Source of the DNA: Turnera subulata
Lineage: Eukaryota > Streptophyta > Magnoliopsida > Malpighiales > Passifloraceae
Assembly: GCA_028386065.3 (NCBI GenBank)
Contig: JAKUCV010003083.1
Location: 58,850-122,849 of the forward strand
Direction of reading: 5' to 3'
DNA: 64,000 bases
The notes under the pieces were generated by a model. That model saw only the letters and a program-made list of their open reading frames with translations, ran no database searches and was not told the DNA's origin. Numbering within the stretch: position 1 is the first letter of the stretch; the number at the start of each line of letters is the position of its first letter. The position numbers and the translations under genes were made by a program. Shown piece by piece: positions 1-9,685 of the stretch.

Positions 1-990
1 CGAGTCGTTACATAAACCTTAATATGTAAGTTTTAGAAATTTTAAATTAAAATAATACTTTATTCTAGAGCCAAGCTAATACTGTGTCCCAGGACACACA
101 TGCTTTTCTTACCTAAAACAAAACTCAAGCTAAATTGAAATTATAAGTTTTAAAATTTCAAAACATGTTGAAATTAATTCAAAGCCATTTGGCTTCAATA
201 TCTACACAAATCCATTGCTCCCAAAATATTATAATGAAAATTTGGTAGTGATTAGAGTTGAATTGTAATCTTTAATCTTAAAAAATATAAAGTAATCCTA
301 TCTTTTTTATTTCAAAAAATATGCAATACTAAAATTTAAAAAATTTAAATATTATAGAAAAATATATTGTATAATTTTTGTAATTTTACAGCACAATTGT
401 AATATTTTATGGAAAAAGATGAAAATGATTAGTTAATTTTAATTTTAATTTCATGATTAAAAATGTAAGTATATGATAATATATGTTGATCTATTCTAAT
501 TAGGAAAACAACTATTATAATATTCTATTTTGGCGCAGGTACTTAATTTTGGGGTGGCGCGCTTGGACGCTTTTATGTAATTTTAGTTGGGGTCAATACA
601 TAAATAAGATAAAATTTCAAGTTTATTTTATAATTTTAAAAGATGTGAGACATTTTCATAAATTAAAAAATTCATAAGGACCATAATCTAAAAATAACAA
701 GAATATAAAGTCGAAGAGGATGTGTTTATTAGTCCACGTCATCTCGGGTAAATTTACCCAGGATTTTGCCCAAGGTAGGATAGAATTACCCAAAGTGGAT
801 ACGAAGACTCTTTTTGTTTAATCTTAATTAGGTGGCGCTGTCAATAATAATCAGAACTGGCGGTTCCAGTAAATTAAGCTTAAAGTCAAGCTTTCAAATT
901 TTAAGGCAGTACTGTCTTTTTGACCTTCAGTGTAACAGTTAAAATATTACTATCCTCCTAATCTTCAATCTACTTTAAAAAGGCTGACCG
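1..990. other. AT-rich intergenic spacer
   Basis: No open frame with family resemblance, no RNA gene and no repeat boundary were recognised. The stretch is AT-rich with short homopolymer runs. Confidence 0.6.
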
Positions 991-1003
991 GATGTCTCCC
1001 TTT

Positions 1004-1545
1004 TTTTTTTTTTTTGGTAAAGAACGGGCTCGAGGCCTTCTATTACTTACTTAGTAGTTACAAACCGGAACTCTCCCACTCCCAACAAATCACGGAACAA
1101 AAAAGTTCTAACCTGTTGACATGGTTCAGAGCAGAGCTCAGTATGATCTCTGAGCTCTATTCCCCTATTAGCATAAAAGTCTGCACATACATTTGCCTCT
1201 CTATAGATTCTAGATATTTGAACTTCCCAATCTCTAATTAAGAGTGCCTTAATTTGATTACACAACATACTTAGCTCATTCCTGTGCTTTGAATTTCCCA
1301 TTATTAAAGACACCGCTGCAGAAGAGTCCATCTCCAGCACAACCTTCTTGATACCCAGCTTCCATACCATTTCCAGCCCAACTTTGGCTGCCCATAGCTC
1401 TGCTCTTAAAGCATTGCACCATCCCACCCCACCGGCGAAGGCTTGTATAAATCTACCATCCATATCTCTCAACACTCCTCCAATGCCCGCCATACCCGGG
1501 TTACCTTTACATGCTCCATCGGTATTGAGTTTGTACCATCCCTGT
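1004..1545 (-). mobile_element. 5'-truncated LINE (RNase H end only), with target-site duplication
   Basis: Only the 3' end of a plant L1-type LINE is present. The minus strand encodes the LINE-type RNase H domain (NTDGACKGNPG, RAELWAA, VLEMDSS, REANVCADFYANRG, holding the expected D, E, D and D), followed by a stop at 1047 and a poly(A) tail seen as poly(T) at 1001-1015. The direct repeat GATGTCTCCCTTT flanks the element at 991-1003 and 1546-1558, which fixes the truncation point at about 1545. The insertion is dead, with no endonuclease or reverse transcriptase. Confidence 0.88.
1047..1545 (-). pseudogene. LINE ORF2 remnant, RNase H domain
   Basis: This open frame of about 166 codons begins inside ORF2 because of the 5' truncation and runs to a natural-looking stop. 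It matches the RNase H-like domain (RVT_3 type) at the C terminus of plant LINE ORF2. The frame has no start of its own. The four acidic positions expected of RNase H are still there. Confidence 0.8.
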
Positions 1546-1558
1546 GATGTCTCCCTTT

Positions 1559-2165
1559 CATAGGGAAGAAGCGTTCAATTGATAACCACTATCAGTTCAC
1601 ATGGAAACAAAGATTTGGTTTATCAGGTTTTGAAGAAGAATGTGTTATTAATTTGGTGGTGGGAGTGGGATTAGTTCTGGATGTTGTCTCGTACCTTGAA
1701 TAGTTAAATACGACCACTAATTGTAATTAACAACTCTAATAGGGCAGTACTCCTTTAAAGTAATCATACTAATTTAATTGATCGTAATCATTTTGTAGTG
1801 GACTAAGGTGCATGAACGAACCTTTGTTTCTCATCTCAAGAAAAGTAAGTACGGGTTAATTAATCAAGTATTTAAATCTTTGAGATGAGGTGAATGCTTC
1901 GACTAGCTGTTTGATTAATGAAAGTTAAGCATGCCCTTGAACATCTATGAAGGACGAAAAGGGTTATGCTAGTTTATGCAATTATATAAGCTAATGCACT
2001 CGAATTCATTGTACCAGAAAAGCTACAATTTTCTCAAAAGAAAAAAAAAAGAAAAAAACTACAATTCGTGAGCTAAACTTAATTGTATGTGGACTAATAT
2101 TGATTGTTTTCTCGTTTCTTTTCTTATACATAAAGTCCACATCAACTTGGGTTAAAAAAAACAAA
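1559..2165. other. Intergenic spacer with a small A-rich insertion candidate
   Basis: No gene was recognised. Positions 2031-2058 are a TTCTC-plus-A-rich run flanked by the 8-bp direct repeat CTACAATT (2023-2030 and 2059-2066). This resembles a poly(A)-tail retro-insertion, but 8 bp is weak evidence. Confidence 0.45.
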
Positions 2166-2176
2166 AAATTTGTGTT

Positions 2177-2665
2177 TTTTTTTTTTAAACAGCGAAAGCA
2201 TTTCCATTAAGAATTAAGTACCGACAGCTTCTACATGAAGGACAGAGTTAACCTCATCTGGTATAGAATACAAAGACATACCAGCTAGTCGATTGGAGCA
2301 CCTACCCTTGTTAGAGTGTATCCGTTCGTTGCTAGCCCGTGATTGGATAGTCACCTTTCATCATAATTACTGTGAGACAAATTTTGTAGCAGACATACTA
2401 GCTAGAAAAGCTCTTAATTTATGTGATGAATTAAGAATTTTAGATGTTCCACCTGAGTTATGCATAGATGCTTTATTAGCCGATGCAGCAGATTCTACTG
2501 TAACTCGTGAATTAGTTTGATAATCTAATATAATTCTATCTTCATCAAAAAAAAAAAGACATACCAGTGAGAGATGAAGTTCTAGCACATCTAGCAAGCA
2601 TATCAACTGCTCTATTCTTAGATCTGTGTACATAGATTAAAGATTTAAAAGCTAAACGATCCAGC
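2177..2665 (-). mobile_element. 5'-truncated LINE, interrupted by another LINE
   Basis: On the minus strand this encodes the last part of a LINE RNase H domain (IYVHRSKNRAVDMLARCA), then a stop, a short 3' UTR and a poly(A) tail (poly(T) 2175-2186). The 11-bp direct repeat AAATTTGTGTT flanks it at 2166-2176 and 2666-2676. The body is interrupted at about 2284 by a younger LINE on the opposite strand. Removing that copy rejoins the reading frame. Confidence 0.88.
2285..2554 (+). mobile_element. 5'-truncated LINE nested in an older LINE
   Basis: The plus strand encodes the C-terminal RNase H segment of a LINE (HHNYCETNFVADILARKAL), a stop at about 2520, and a 3' end reading TTCATC followed by poly(A). 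The 13-bp repeat AAAGACATACCAG lies at 2272-2284 and 2555-2567, inside the older minus-strand LINE. Order of events: outer LINE first, this copy second. Confidence 0.88.
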
Positions 2666-2676
2666 AAATTTGTGTT

Positions 2677-3500
2677 GACTTTAGCAAAAATTTTAAAAAT
2701 ATTTGTGCTTATATTTGGGTTGTCTTGGAGTTATACTGAGTGATATGCAGAGTTTTTCTTGTTCCACTTGTAACTTGGTGTGACGCCAAGCTGTTCTGAT
2801 TTTTCATTCTTTCTCAAAAAAACTCTTTCAAATTAACTAAACTAAACATCTTCTTTCTTTTTTTCCCATAAAGATGAGAGATTGAACAAAAACTCTTCGT
2901 CAATCAAATTTGGGACAAAGTCACTCTTTATTAAGAAAAACACAGGCATCTCTCTCTGTTTTCCCTTTTATGTCTTCTTTTCTTTTCTTTTGGTTTCGAA
3001 CTGTTAGACAGAGATTCTGCCTTCTCATTACGCAAACTGGTCTCTCTCCCCAGACAACCCTGATACCCTCACATCATCAATACTAGAGAAATCTTTTGGT
3101 GACAGAGCTTAAACCCATGAATATGAATTAATTTGGTGATTAGTGTATAGGATTCTTATTTCCCGTGAGAAGACATGAGACAACATCATAGCCTTCGATT
3201 TGTCACACCATGATTGGCTTACCCACACCAAAAGCCCCTAACAGCTAAATCCTCCATTAATTAAACAGAGCTAGAAGAACAAAAAAGAAACTAGGGTGGT
3301 GGTACTGGTGGTCCCTTTCTTAAGAAAGAAATATCCCCCAACCTTTTTCATGACCAAGCTAACCAAAATTTTCAAAGTAGCCGTTACCCCTCCCCTCCAG
3401 ACTCCTGTACCATTTAAATACTCATTTATACTCACTCCTATATTCTCCCTTTCCTTCCACCAAGAAATCCGTGCCTCTCTTTACACCCACTTCCGCTCCT
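2677..3500. other. Upstream region of the WD40 gene
   Basis: No coding frame resembles a known family. The segment becomes pyrimidine-rich toward the gene, as plant promoters and leaders often are. Confidence 0.5.
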
Positions 3501-3502
3501 CT

Positions 3503-3509
3503 CTATAAA
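3503..3509 (+). promoter_or_regulatory. Candidate TATA box of the WD40 gene
   Basis: CTATAAAC lies about 115 bp before the start codon, followed by a CT-rich stretch typical of a plant transcription start and leader. A second AT-rich candidate (TTATATAT at 3566-3573) would leave a very short leader and is less likely. Inferred from sequence only. Confidence 0.4.
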
Positions 3510-3610
3510 CCTATCTTCAACGTCTCCTTCCCTCTCATTTCTCTGTCAAAATCAAGAAAAACCCTTTATATATCTCTTCATCAAGAAACAGTCTTTTCTT
3601 TTTCCTTTTT

Positions 3611-3661
3611 ATGAACAATGAATCATTCGGTTGCAATTGGTGTACAACCACATATAGTTAG
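3611..3661 (+). other. Overlapping upstream ORF (17 codons including stop)
   Basis: An ATG 7 nt before the WD40 start opens a 16-residue frame that overlaps the first 44 nt of the main CDS in another frame. Its context is poor (T at -3), while the main ATG has A at -3, so leaky scanning would favour the main start. Whether it regulates translation is not known. Confidence 0.5.
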
Positions 3662-4946
3662 CCCCATGAATACCATTTTTATATCCCCTTCAACCCCTTT
3701 ATTATATGCAGCAACTAGCACCTCAAGCGGTAGCAGCAGCAACAGCAGCGATGTCAGTGAGGATAGCCCATCAAGATCGTTTCGCTTGGAGCTCCAAGAA
3801 GTCAAGTGTGATGATCATGATCGCTACTGTCCACCCAAATCTTTGTCGGGTTCTACTTCTTATTACTCGTACCGGTCGCTTGCGGTGTTATCTGGTCATG
3901 TTGGTTCGGTTTCCTGCCTGGCTTTGTGTGGGGAGTTCATATTGAGTGCATCCCAAGGCAAGGATATCATTGTCTGGCAACAGCCTGACTTGAGGCTGTT
4001 CACTAAGTTTGGCCAAGGAGATGGCTCCGTTAAAGCACTTGTAACTGTTGGGAACAAAGTGTTCACTGCCCATCAAGACAGCAGGATTCGGGTGTGGAAG
4101 GTGTCAAGAAGCTCCGAGAACGTGTTTAGGCTTGTGGACACGCTCCCTACTACAAAGGATTATCTGGGGAAGTTCATGAGGCAGAGCAATTATGTGCAGA
4201 CCAGAAGGCACCACAAGAAGCTGTGGATCGAGCATGCAGATAGTATCTCCTGTCTAGCAGTTTATGGCGGGTTCATTTATTCTGGTTCTTGGGATAAGAC
4301 CCTCAAGGTTTGGAGGTTATCAGATTTGAAGTGCTTGGAGTCAATCAAGGCTCATGATGATGCCATAAATGGATTGGTGTCCTGCAAAGGGATGGTCTAT
4401 TCGGCATCTGCAGATGGGAAGATTAAGGCCTGGGGAAGAGAGGGAAAGACCTCACAACATTCTCTCAAAGGCATTCTGGAGGGGCACAAGGATGTTTCCT
4501 TCAACTCAGTGGTTGTCTCCGAGGATGGGAAGTGGGTCTATGGGGGGGGATCAGATGGGTTTGTGATGGGGTGGGAAGGGACTTGTGATTTTGTCAGCTG
4601 GAAGTTGGTATCTGAGACAAGAGCACATCAGATGGCTGTACTGTGCATGTGCTTGATGGGGGAGTACTTGTGCAGTGGATCTGCTGATAAGAGCATTGGT
4701 ATATGGAAGAGAGAGGCTTATGGTAAGCTTTGTAAATTTGGAGTCATAAGTGGGCATCAAGGGCCAGTCAAGTGCTTGCAGGCATCTCCTAGTAATGTTG
4801 GTGGTGGCTTCTTGCTCTACAGTGGAGGCCTTGACAAGAGTCTTAGAGTTTGGTGGGTGCCCAAGCACTCTACTTTAACAACAGATCAGAACAGTAACAC
4901 TACGTTACAGGATACAGGGGAAAACAGCATCACCTTGTCTTTGTAG
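3618..4946 (+). CDS. JINGUBANG-like WD40 repeat protein
   Basis: This intronless 442-residue protein has a serine-rich N terminus (about 33-54) followed by seven WD40 repeats, roughly at residues 92-121, 136-161, 205-233, 246-272, 289-319, 336-363 and 377-413. Several end in VW or IW, for example SGSWDKTLKVW and GLDKSLRVW. The charged segment RRHHKKLWIEHAD between repeats 2 and 3 is typical of the plant JINGUBANG-type WD40 group. WD40 propellers act as protein-interaction platforms; the Arabidopsis member JGB restrains pollen germination, but the role of this copy cannot be told from sequence. I chose the ATG at 3618 over the one at 3611 because it opens the long frame and has A at -3. The frame is undamaged and is probably a functional gene. 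Confidence 0.88.
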   Translation: MNHSVAIGVQPHIVSPMNTIFISPSTPLLYAATSTSSGSSSNSSDVSEDSPSRSFRLELQEVKCDDHDRYCPPKSLSGSTSYYSYRSLAVLSGHVGSVSCLALCGEFILSASQGKDIIVWQQPDLRLFTKFGQGDGSVKALVTVGNKVFTAHQDSRIRVWKVSRSSENVFRLVDTLPTTKDYLGKFMRQSNYVQTRRHHKKLWIEHADSISCLAVYGGFIYSGSWDKTLKVWRLSDLKCLESIKAHDDAINGLVSCKGMVYSASADGKIKAWGREGKTSQHSLKGILEGHKDVSFNSVVVSEDGKWVYGGGSDGFVMGWEGTCDFVSWKLVSETRAHQMAVLCMCLMGEYLCSGSADKSIGIWKREAYGKLCKFGVISGHQGPVKCLQASPSNVGGGFLLYSGGLDKSLRVWWVPKHSTLTTDQNSNTTLQDTGENSITLSL

Positions 4947-6530
4947 AATTTCCAAGTTCAGAGTGATGAAGCACTGCCTCCCCTCTTTTTTTTGTGTGTG
5001 TTTGCAGTGCTTCTAATTGGTCCTGTAGTCAGGTCTTGTGTCATAGTTGATTAAGTGTCCAAAACATACAGGAAAAAAAAAAATCAAGCCCAGCAGGAGT
5101 TTGAGGAAAGACAAAAGAAAGGTCTTGGAAGAGTTGAATTTTGCATTTTTCTTCTTGGCTTTCATGTTTTGATTCTTTTTTTTTTTTTGTTTAAGGTATA
5201 CGGTTTGAATGTAACATTCTTTGATCAAATTGTCCAATATGGTGTTACTATTTTTTGTTCTTTTCCATATGGGGCAGTGGGATCTCATATACATACATAC
5301 AGGTTTCATGTTCCTTGTCATTTGTGTTTAATTTTGTCGAGGGAATCAATCAATAACTAATAATTACGTACCCAATATTTATATATTCGTGATTGATTGA
5401 TTAGCAGCATTGTAATAGGTTAGTTGGTGGATCTGTTGTTCATAACAGGAATATAATTCTGCTAAGGACAAAGATTGAAGCTTAATTAATCACTTAGAGA
5501 TATGATAACAACCCCAGAACATGACATTGCTGCAAAAACAATAGAGAGGACACTAAGATGCTCTTAAGCTTTCTTAAAATCTCAGCCAAACAAAACATAC
5601 AGCTTAAATAATGACTTTGCTAGAGCCAAATGGCTCTGTGTCTAATTAGTGTGGCATTGGCCTTTGTATTTTAATGGTTAGTTTGGTACTCTCGTATTTA
5701 TGTGCCAGGTTCTTGGTGATGACTAGAAACTTTTTTATTCGTCCTCTGGAAGTTGAAGTAGATGGTTTTTCTCAGTTATCCGGATCAGTCACAAAAACAA
5801 CCAAACCAAATCGCTTAGTGCTTGCGCCAGCCACACGAGAATTTGTTACCCAGTATTGGTTTGTAACATTTCTTTGAACAAGGACCGCTTCACATCCTTA
5901 AGCAGCAGCTTTTTGGTACTTTTGAGCAGAGTCGGCAAAATTAGAATCGTCAACATAAAGAAAAGCATTTGCAGCTATCATTAATTATTTTGCAAAATTA
6001 AAGAATGTGAATAAATGCATTGGCTAACAACCTGGCTGTGAATACTTTCAATATATTCTATTCTCCACTCAAAAGCAGATGCTTACCATATGGAGCCTAA
6101 AAGGGGTTAAAAATAAAAATGATCATACGCATCAAAATTGTTGTTAGCCCAGCAGCCATTTTGCACATGCATTCATATAAATCCTTTTAATTTAAGTAAA
6201 GAAGTAATTTTTTTTTTTTCAAATCAAGAAGAAATGACATACATAAATGGCTTTGAGAATATGTAGGTCATGATCACCAAGTTGCCAATTGTTAATCTAT
6301 CTCTTTTCTTTCTTTCATTCATATTCATATAAGCCAGACATGCTCATTGGCAATTAAAACGATGCTTATGGGGTTTTGTATGGGTAAGATATGCCTATAC
6401 ATTGAGTCCTCTGTACGGTGAAGTATTATACCTGCTGTGTCTAATACTTCCCACACAAAAGTAAATTTCACCCAGTAGCCGAGTCAACTACAACGCTAAG
6501 AGCACAGATTCACTTCTAAAAAGGTAGCAG
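4947..6530. other. Intergenic spacer downstream of the WD40 gene
   Basis: The first few hundred bases are presumably the 3' UTR of the WD40 gene. Beyond that I see no gene, RNA or recognisable element. Confidence 0.5.
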
Positions 6531-6559
6531 GCATGGCGGTGCAGTGGTATAAGTGCCTT

Positions 6560-6561
<2 letters not shown>
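6531..6561 (+). mobile_element. Possible SINE 5' fragment (box-A-like)
   Basis: GGCGGTGCAGTGGTATAAG resembles the 5' tRNA-like part of plant SINEs (internal promoter box A). No box B follows because a LINE poly(T) tail begins at 6562. It could be chance. Confidence 0.25.
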
Positions 6562-6599
<38 letters not shown>

Positions 6600-9500
6600 A
6601 AAGGCTAAATAAATTTTATTGATAAGAAATTAAGGGGCACATTACATTCAAAGACCAAGCTACAAGATCAGAGTCTCAAGAAACACCAAGTGGCGGACTC
6701 ATTTGCAACAAAATATGAGCTTCTAACAGGAAGAGTAAAGATAGCTTGATAAGGAGTGGAATATAACTTGATAAGGAGTGGGATGTGATGTCGTGGGCCT
6801 GGCAGGGGATAGAGGACCCAAGAAACTACTATAGGAAAGGCCAATTCAAAGATGATGCCAATGATAAGGGATTGAATCATTCTTGGGTGATCGGCATTGC
6901 TTAGATGAAAGCCAAGAGATCAGTTGGCAGATTCAGAATGGAAGCCTTGAAGACAGTCATGAGTTAGGGTAAAGGACATCAATATTTTCAATCATTGGTG
7001 AGGTGATTTTGAAAGGGTCACCTAAGCCAAGGCAAGGGGTTTGGAGGGAAGGAGTAAGAGTTGAGAGGTCGATGAAGGAGTGTTTCTTGTGAGACATTTG
7101 GTCCGAAAAGACGCAGGAGAAAAGATCAGATAGAGGTATCATGACACCAAGAGAGACCGTCAGAATTTGATGCCGTAATGCCAGCTGAAGGGGACTTCCT
7201 CAAGAATTTGATGAGGTTAATAGGAGAATCAATGATTTTTTATTCTTGGATGCAGAAGAAAAATGGGGAGTGATGGTGAAAGGGATTTTAGACTGTTCGA
7301 TGGACGGGAAGAGGGGTATCAGGGGGTTTTGTTTTGGCTTAGTTTTGAAATAAAATCCTCCTTAGAAATTCCTTCGGTAATGTTTAGAAGAACTCCAATT
7401 TCCCATGTCCTTTCAAGATCTTGAAGAAAATGCTCATGGGTTTGAGAAGGGCAGTTGGATTGGGTTTGGGGATGCTTGGGGGATGGAATGGGCTGGGATG
7501 CTGAATCTGATTTGAGGTGGGCCTGAGAAGGCGAAGGAGGACTTTTGTTTTTGACAAAAGAGGCTCTACTGTCAGGGTCTGATAAGGAGACGCTTACAGG
7601 GTAAGATGGGAGAATTGCTTTAGGTTTACTTTTGGATTTTTGCTCTTTGGTTTTGGGTATCTTGGGAGTATTTTTCGATGGGGGACAGAGGGCAGGCATC
7701 TTCGATTTTTTTTTCCTTTTTGCTGTTTTTTTGAGACGATTGAGGTTTACAAGATGGGAGAGAGGAATGTCATCAACATCGAGGGTTTCAGTGGGGAGTG
7801 GAGAAGGGGATATGGTTGGCAAGCATGACACACTAGAGAAGGGATTTGGGGCGTTAGCCCCAACGGAAGCTTTGTCAGAGGTATATTTGGGGGTTGGGAT
7901 GTAAGAGCCTTGGGAGTTAGATTTGGAGACAGCTTGGTTGGGTCCAGTGATTGTTGGTTCCCGAGAGGGGACAGGGCTTTGAATGAGGGGGGTTTGATTG
8001 GGTGAAGGGTTCTGACTCATACCATGCGAGTTGGCCACGTCAGCAGGGAGGTCAAGGGGGCGGGGTGAGGGAGAGGTTGTCGGCGGTTGAGCATCCTGGC
8101 CGGAAGACGGTACATCATCAGCAGAATTGCAATCTGGAGCCTCAAAACCATCGAAGCAGATATTTGAGTTCTGCAGTAAATGGTCTACGTCAACAACCGG
8201 ATCTTCAAAGAGAATGATATCAAAAAAATCTTCTCCAACAGCAATTCTTCTGGCTTGATTTATGGGGATTCTTTCAGATGTGCAGACTAAGATTCTAGCA
8301 CAGTCAAAAGAATCTTTAACTGCAGTTGCTTCATCGACTCCTAGAAATCTGCCGAGAAGGTTACCAAAAGCAGAGAAAAAATTAGAGCTCCAAACATGCA
8401 AGGGCACTCCATAGCAGGTAATCCATGAGATCCGTTGACGAGAAACATCTTGAGGCGACCATGGTTTAATCCTGGAAAAATAATTGGAGAGTAGATCTTG
8501 ATGGGATTGAAGGGCCGAAGTCATCTCTTCTGGGGATTGAAAAGATAGGAGGGCTTGATTCCCACCCATGAGCTTGATGTCCGTGAAGGGGAGGTTGCCT
8601 TCCTGTAAGGATTGTTTTAGGGAGATGAACTCTGTGCTCTCTAGGAAGGTACCAACGGCACAACCTTCAAGCCATTGGAGGTTGGAGGGTGATGCTTCAA
8701 AAGGGGAAAAAGGTATGTGGTTTTTGGAGGGTTTGGGCTTAGGAATATGCGGGGAAGAAGGGATGCTAGGTTTTTGTTGGATTGAATTCGTCCTTTTAAG
8801 TACACTAAGGGTACTACGGGAGTTTGTTGGTTTATTTGTGTTTGTTTTGGGTTTTGGAATTGAATGAGAGTGGGAGAGATCGTGGGGATCCGGGGGCGGT
8901 TTTGCAAAATGGATTTTGAAAGGATGATTGCTGGCCATTTTCTTCCTAAGCTGAAATAGGATGTCATTTGGATTACGTCTATCATGACAGATGCGAATAA
9001 ATCCAAATTTTTTCCCAGCGTGATTGGTTTTGGGTGGAATATACACACTATGAATTTTCACGAAGGGCTGAAAAGACTTTCTTAGCGTGCTTGCATCCAT
9101 ATCCATAGGGATATTACCAATATACAGGGAAGTACATATGAGAGGGATAGAAGGATGAGTGGGTGCTGGGTGGTTTGGAGTGAATTGGTCAAGATAGGGT
9201 GGTCTGAATGAAGATGGGAGGGGATTAGAAAAAGGAACGTTTATCTGTGAGTAAAGGGGATGAAGGATAGGAGGATGATGTAAATAGAGATATGGATTAA
9301 GATATGCATGCGGGGGGAGATCATGTTGAAAGTATGGATTGAATCTGGGGAGGGATTTGATGGGTTTAGAAGAAGAAGATGGTGTGGCGTTTTTGCATGA
9401 ATGACTGTCCAAGGATTCTAGGGCAAGACAATTGTATTCTTGGTCTTGGATGTAAACAGAAGAATATATGGAATGGAACAAGTCGGGCAACTAGCTAGTC
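6562..9500 (-). mobile_element. RRM-type LINE carrying ORF1 but no ORF2
   Basis: On the minus strand the order is a long ORF1 (9490-7319), about 720 bp of non-coding sequence, and a 3' end that closes in a 37-nt poly(A) (poly(T) 6562-6598). No endonuclease, reverse transcriptase or RNase H segment lies between the ORF1 stop and the tail, so ORF2 has been lost. I found no convincing target-site duplication. The right boundary near 9500 is approximate. Confidence 0.75.
7319..9490 (-). CDS. LINE ORF1 protein with RRM and DUF4283-like region
   Basis: An open frame of 723 codons has a proline-rich N terminus. An RNA recognition motif spans about 121-197, with RNP2-like SLYIGNIP at 121-128 and RNP1-like KKFGFIRI at 160-167. 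A DUF4283-like region spans roughly 270-430, and a long basic, proline- and serine-rich tail follows. In plant LINEs this protein binds the element RNA. The first codon of the open frame is TTG and an in-frame TAG lies just upstream, so the true ATG has been lost or the protein starts further in. The open length is notable for an element without ORF2. Confidence 0.75.
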   Translation of the reverse strand: MPDLFHSIYSSVYIQDQEYNCLALESLDSHSCKNATPSSSSKPIKSLPRFNPYFQHDLPPHAYLNPYLYLHHPPILHPLYSQINVPFSNPLPSSFRPPYLDQFTPNHPAPTHPSIPLICTSLYIGNIPMDMDASTLRKSFQPFVKIHSVYIPPKTNHAGKKFGFIRICHDRRNPNDILFQLRKKMASNHPFKIHFAKPPPDPHDLSHSHSIPKPKTNTNKPTNSRSTLSVLKRTNSIQQKPSIPSSPHIPKPKPSKNHIPFSPFEASPSNLQWLEGCAVGTFLESTEFISLKQSLQEGNLPFTDIKLMGGNQALLSFQSPEEMTSALQSHQDLLSNYFSRIKPWSPQDVSRQRISWITCYGVPLHVWSSNFFSAFGNLLGRFLGVDEATAVKDSFDCARILVCTSERIPINQARRIAVGEDFFDIILFEDPVVDVDHLLQNSNICFDGFEAPDCNSADDVPSSGQDAQPPTTSPSPRPLDLPADVANSHGMSQNPSPNQTPLIQSPVPSREPTITGPNQAVSKSNSQGSYIPTPKYTSDKASVGANAPNPFSSVSCLPTISPSPLPTETLDVDDIPLSHLVNLNRLKKTAKRKKKSKMPALCPPSKNTPKIPKTKEQKSKSKPKAILPSYPVSVSLSDPDSRASFVKNKSPPSPSQAHLKSDSASQPIPSPKHPQTQSNCPSQTHEHFLQDLERTWEIGVLLNITEGISKEDFISKLSQNKTP

Positions 9501-9616
9501 ACACACTGTATGGCTAGGGCCTTTGAAAACTAATTAATTAAATGCTTGTGTCCCTTCGGTTTAAGGGCTTTTTTTTTTTTGGTCGAAAAAATTAACAGGA
9601 GCTCTATATGTGCAAC
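9501..9616. other. Spacer with a possible LINE tail
   Basis: Poly(T) at 9569-9580 followed by GGTCGAAAAAATTAACAGG resembles the reverse complement of a plant LINE 3' end. Its body, if any, would have been displaced by the next insertion; nothing recognisable resumes at 15570. Confidence 0.3.
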
Positions 9617-9685
9617 CATTGGCTGCTACTTCTTTCTTTTTTTTTTTTTATCAGAAATCGGTGTTTCATTTCAGATTGAAGATAG

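Noticed and set aside
6562..9560. Target-site duplication GTGCCTTAG / GTCCCTTCG for the RRM LINE
   Set aside because: Two mismatches in nine bases is not convincing.
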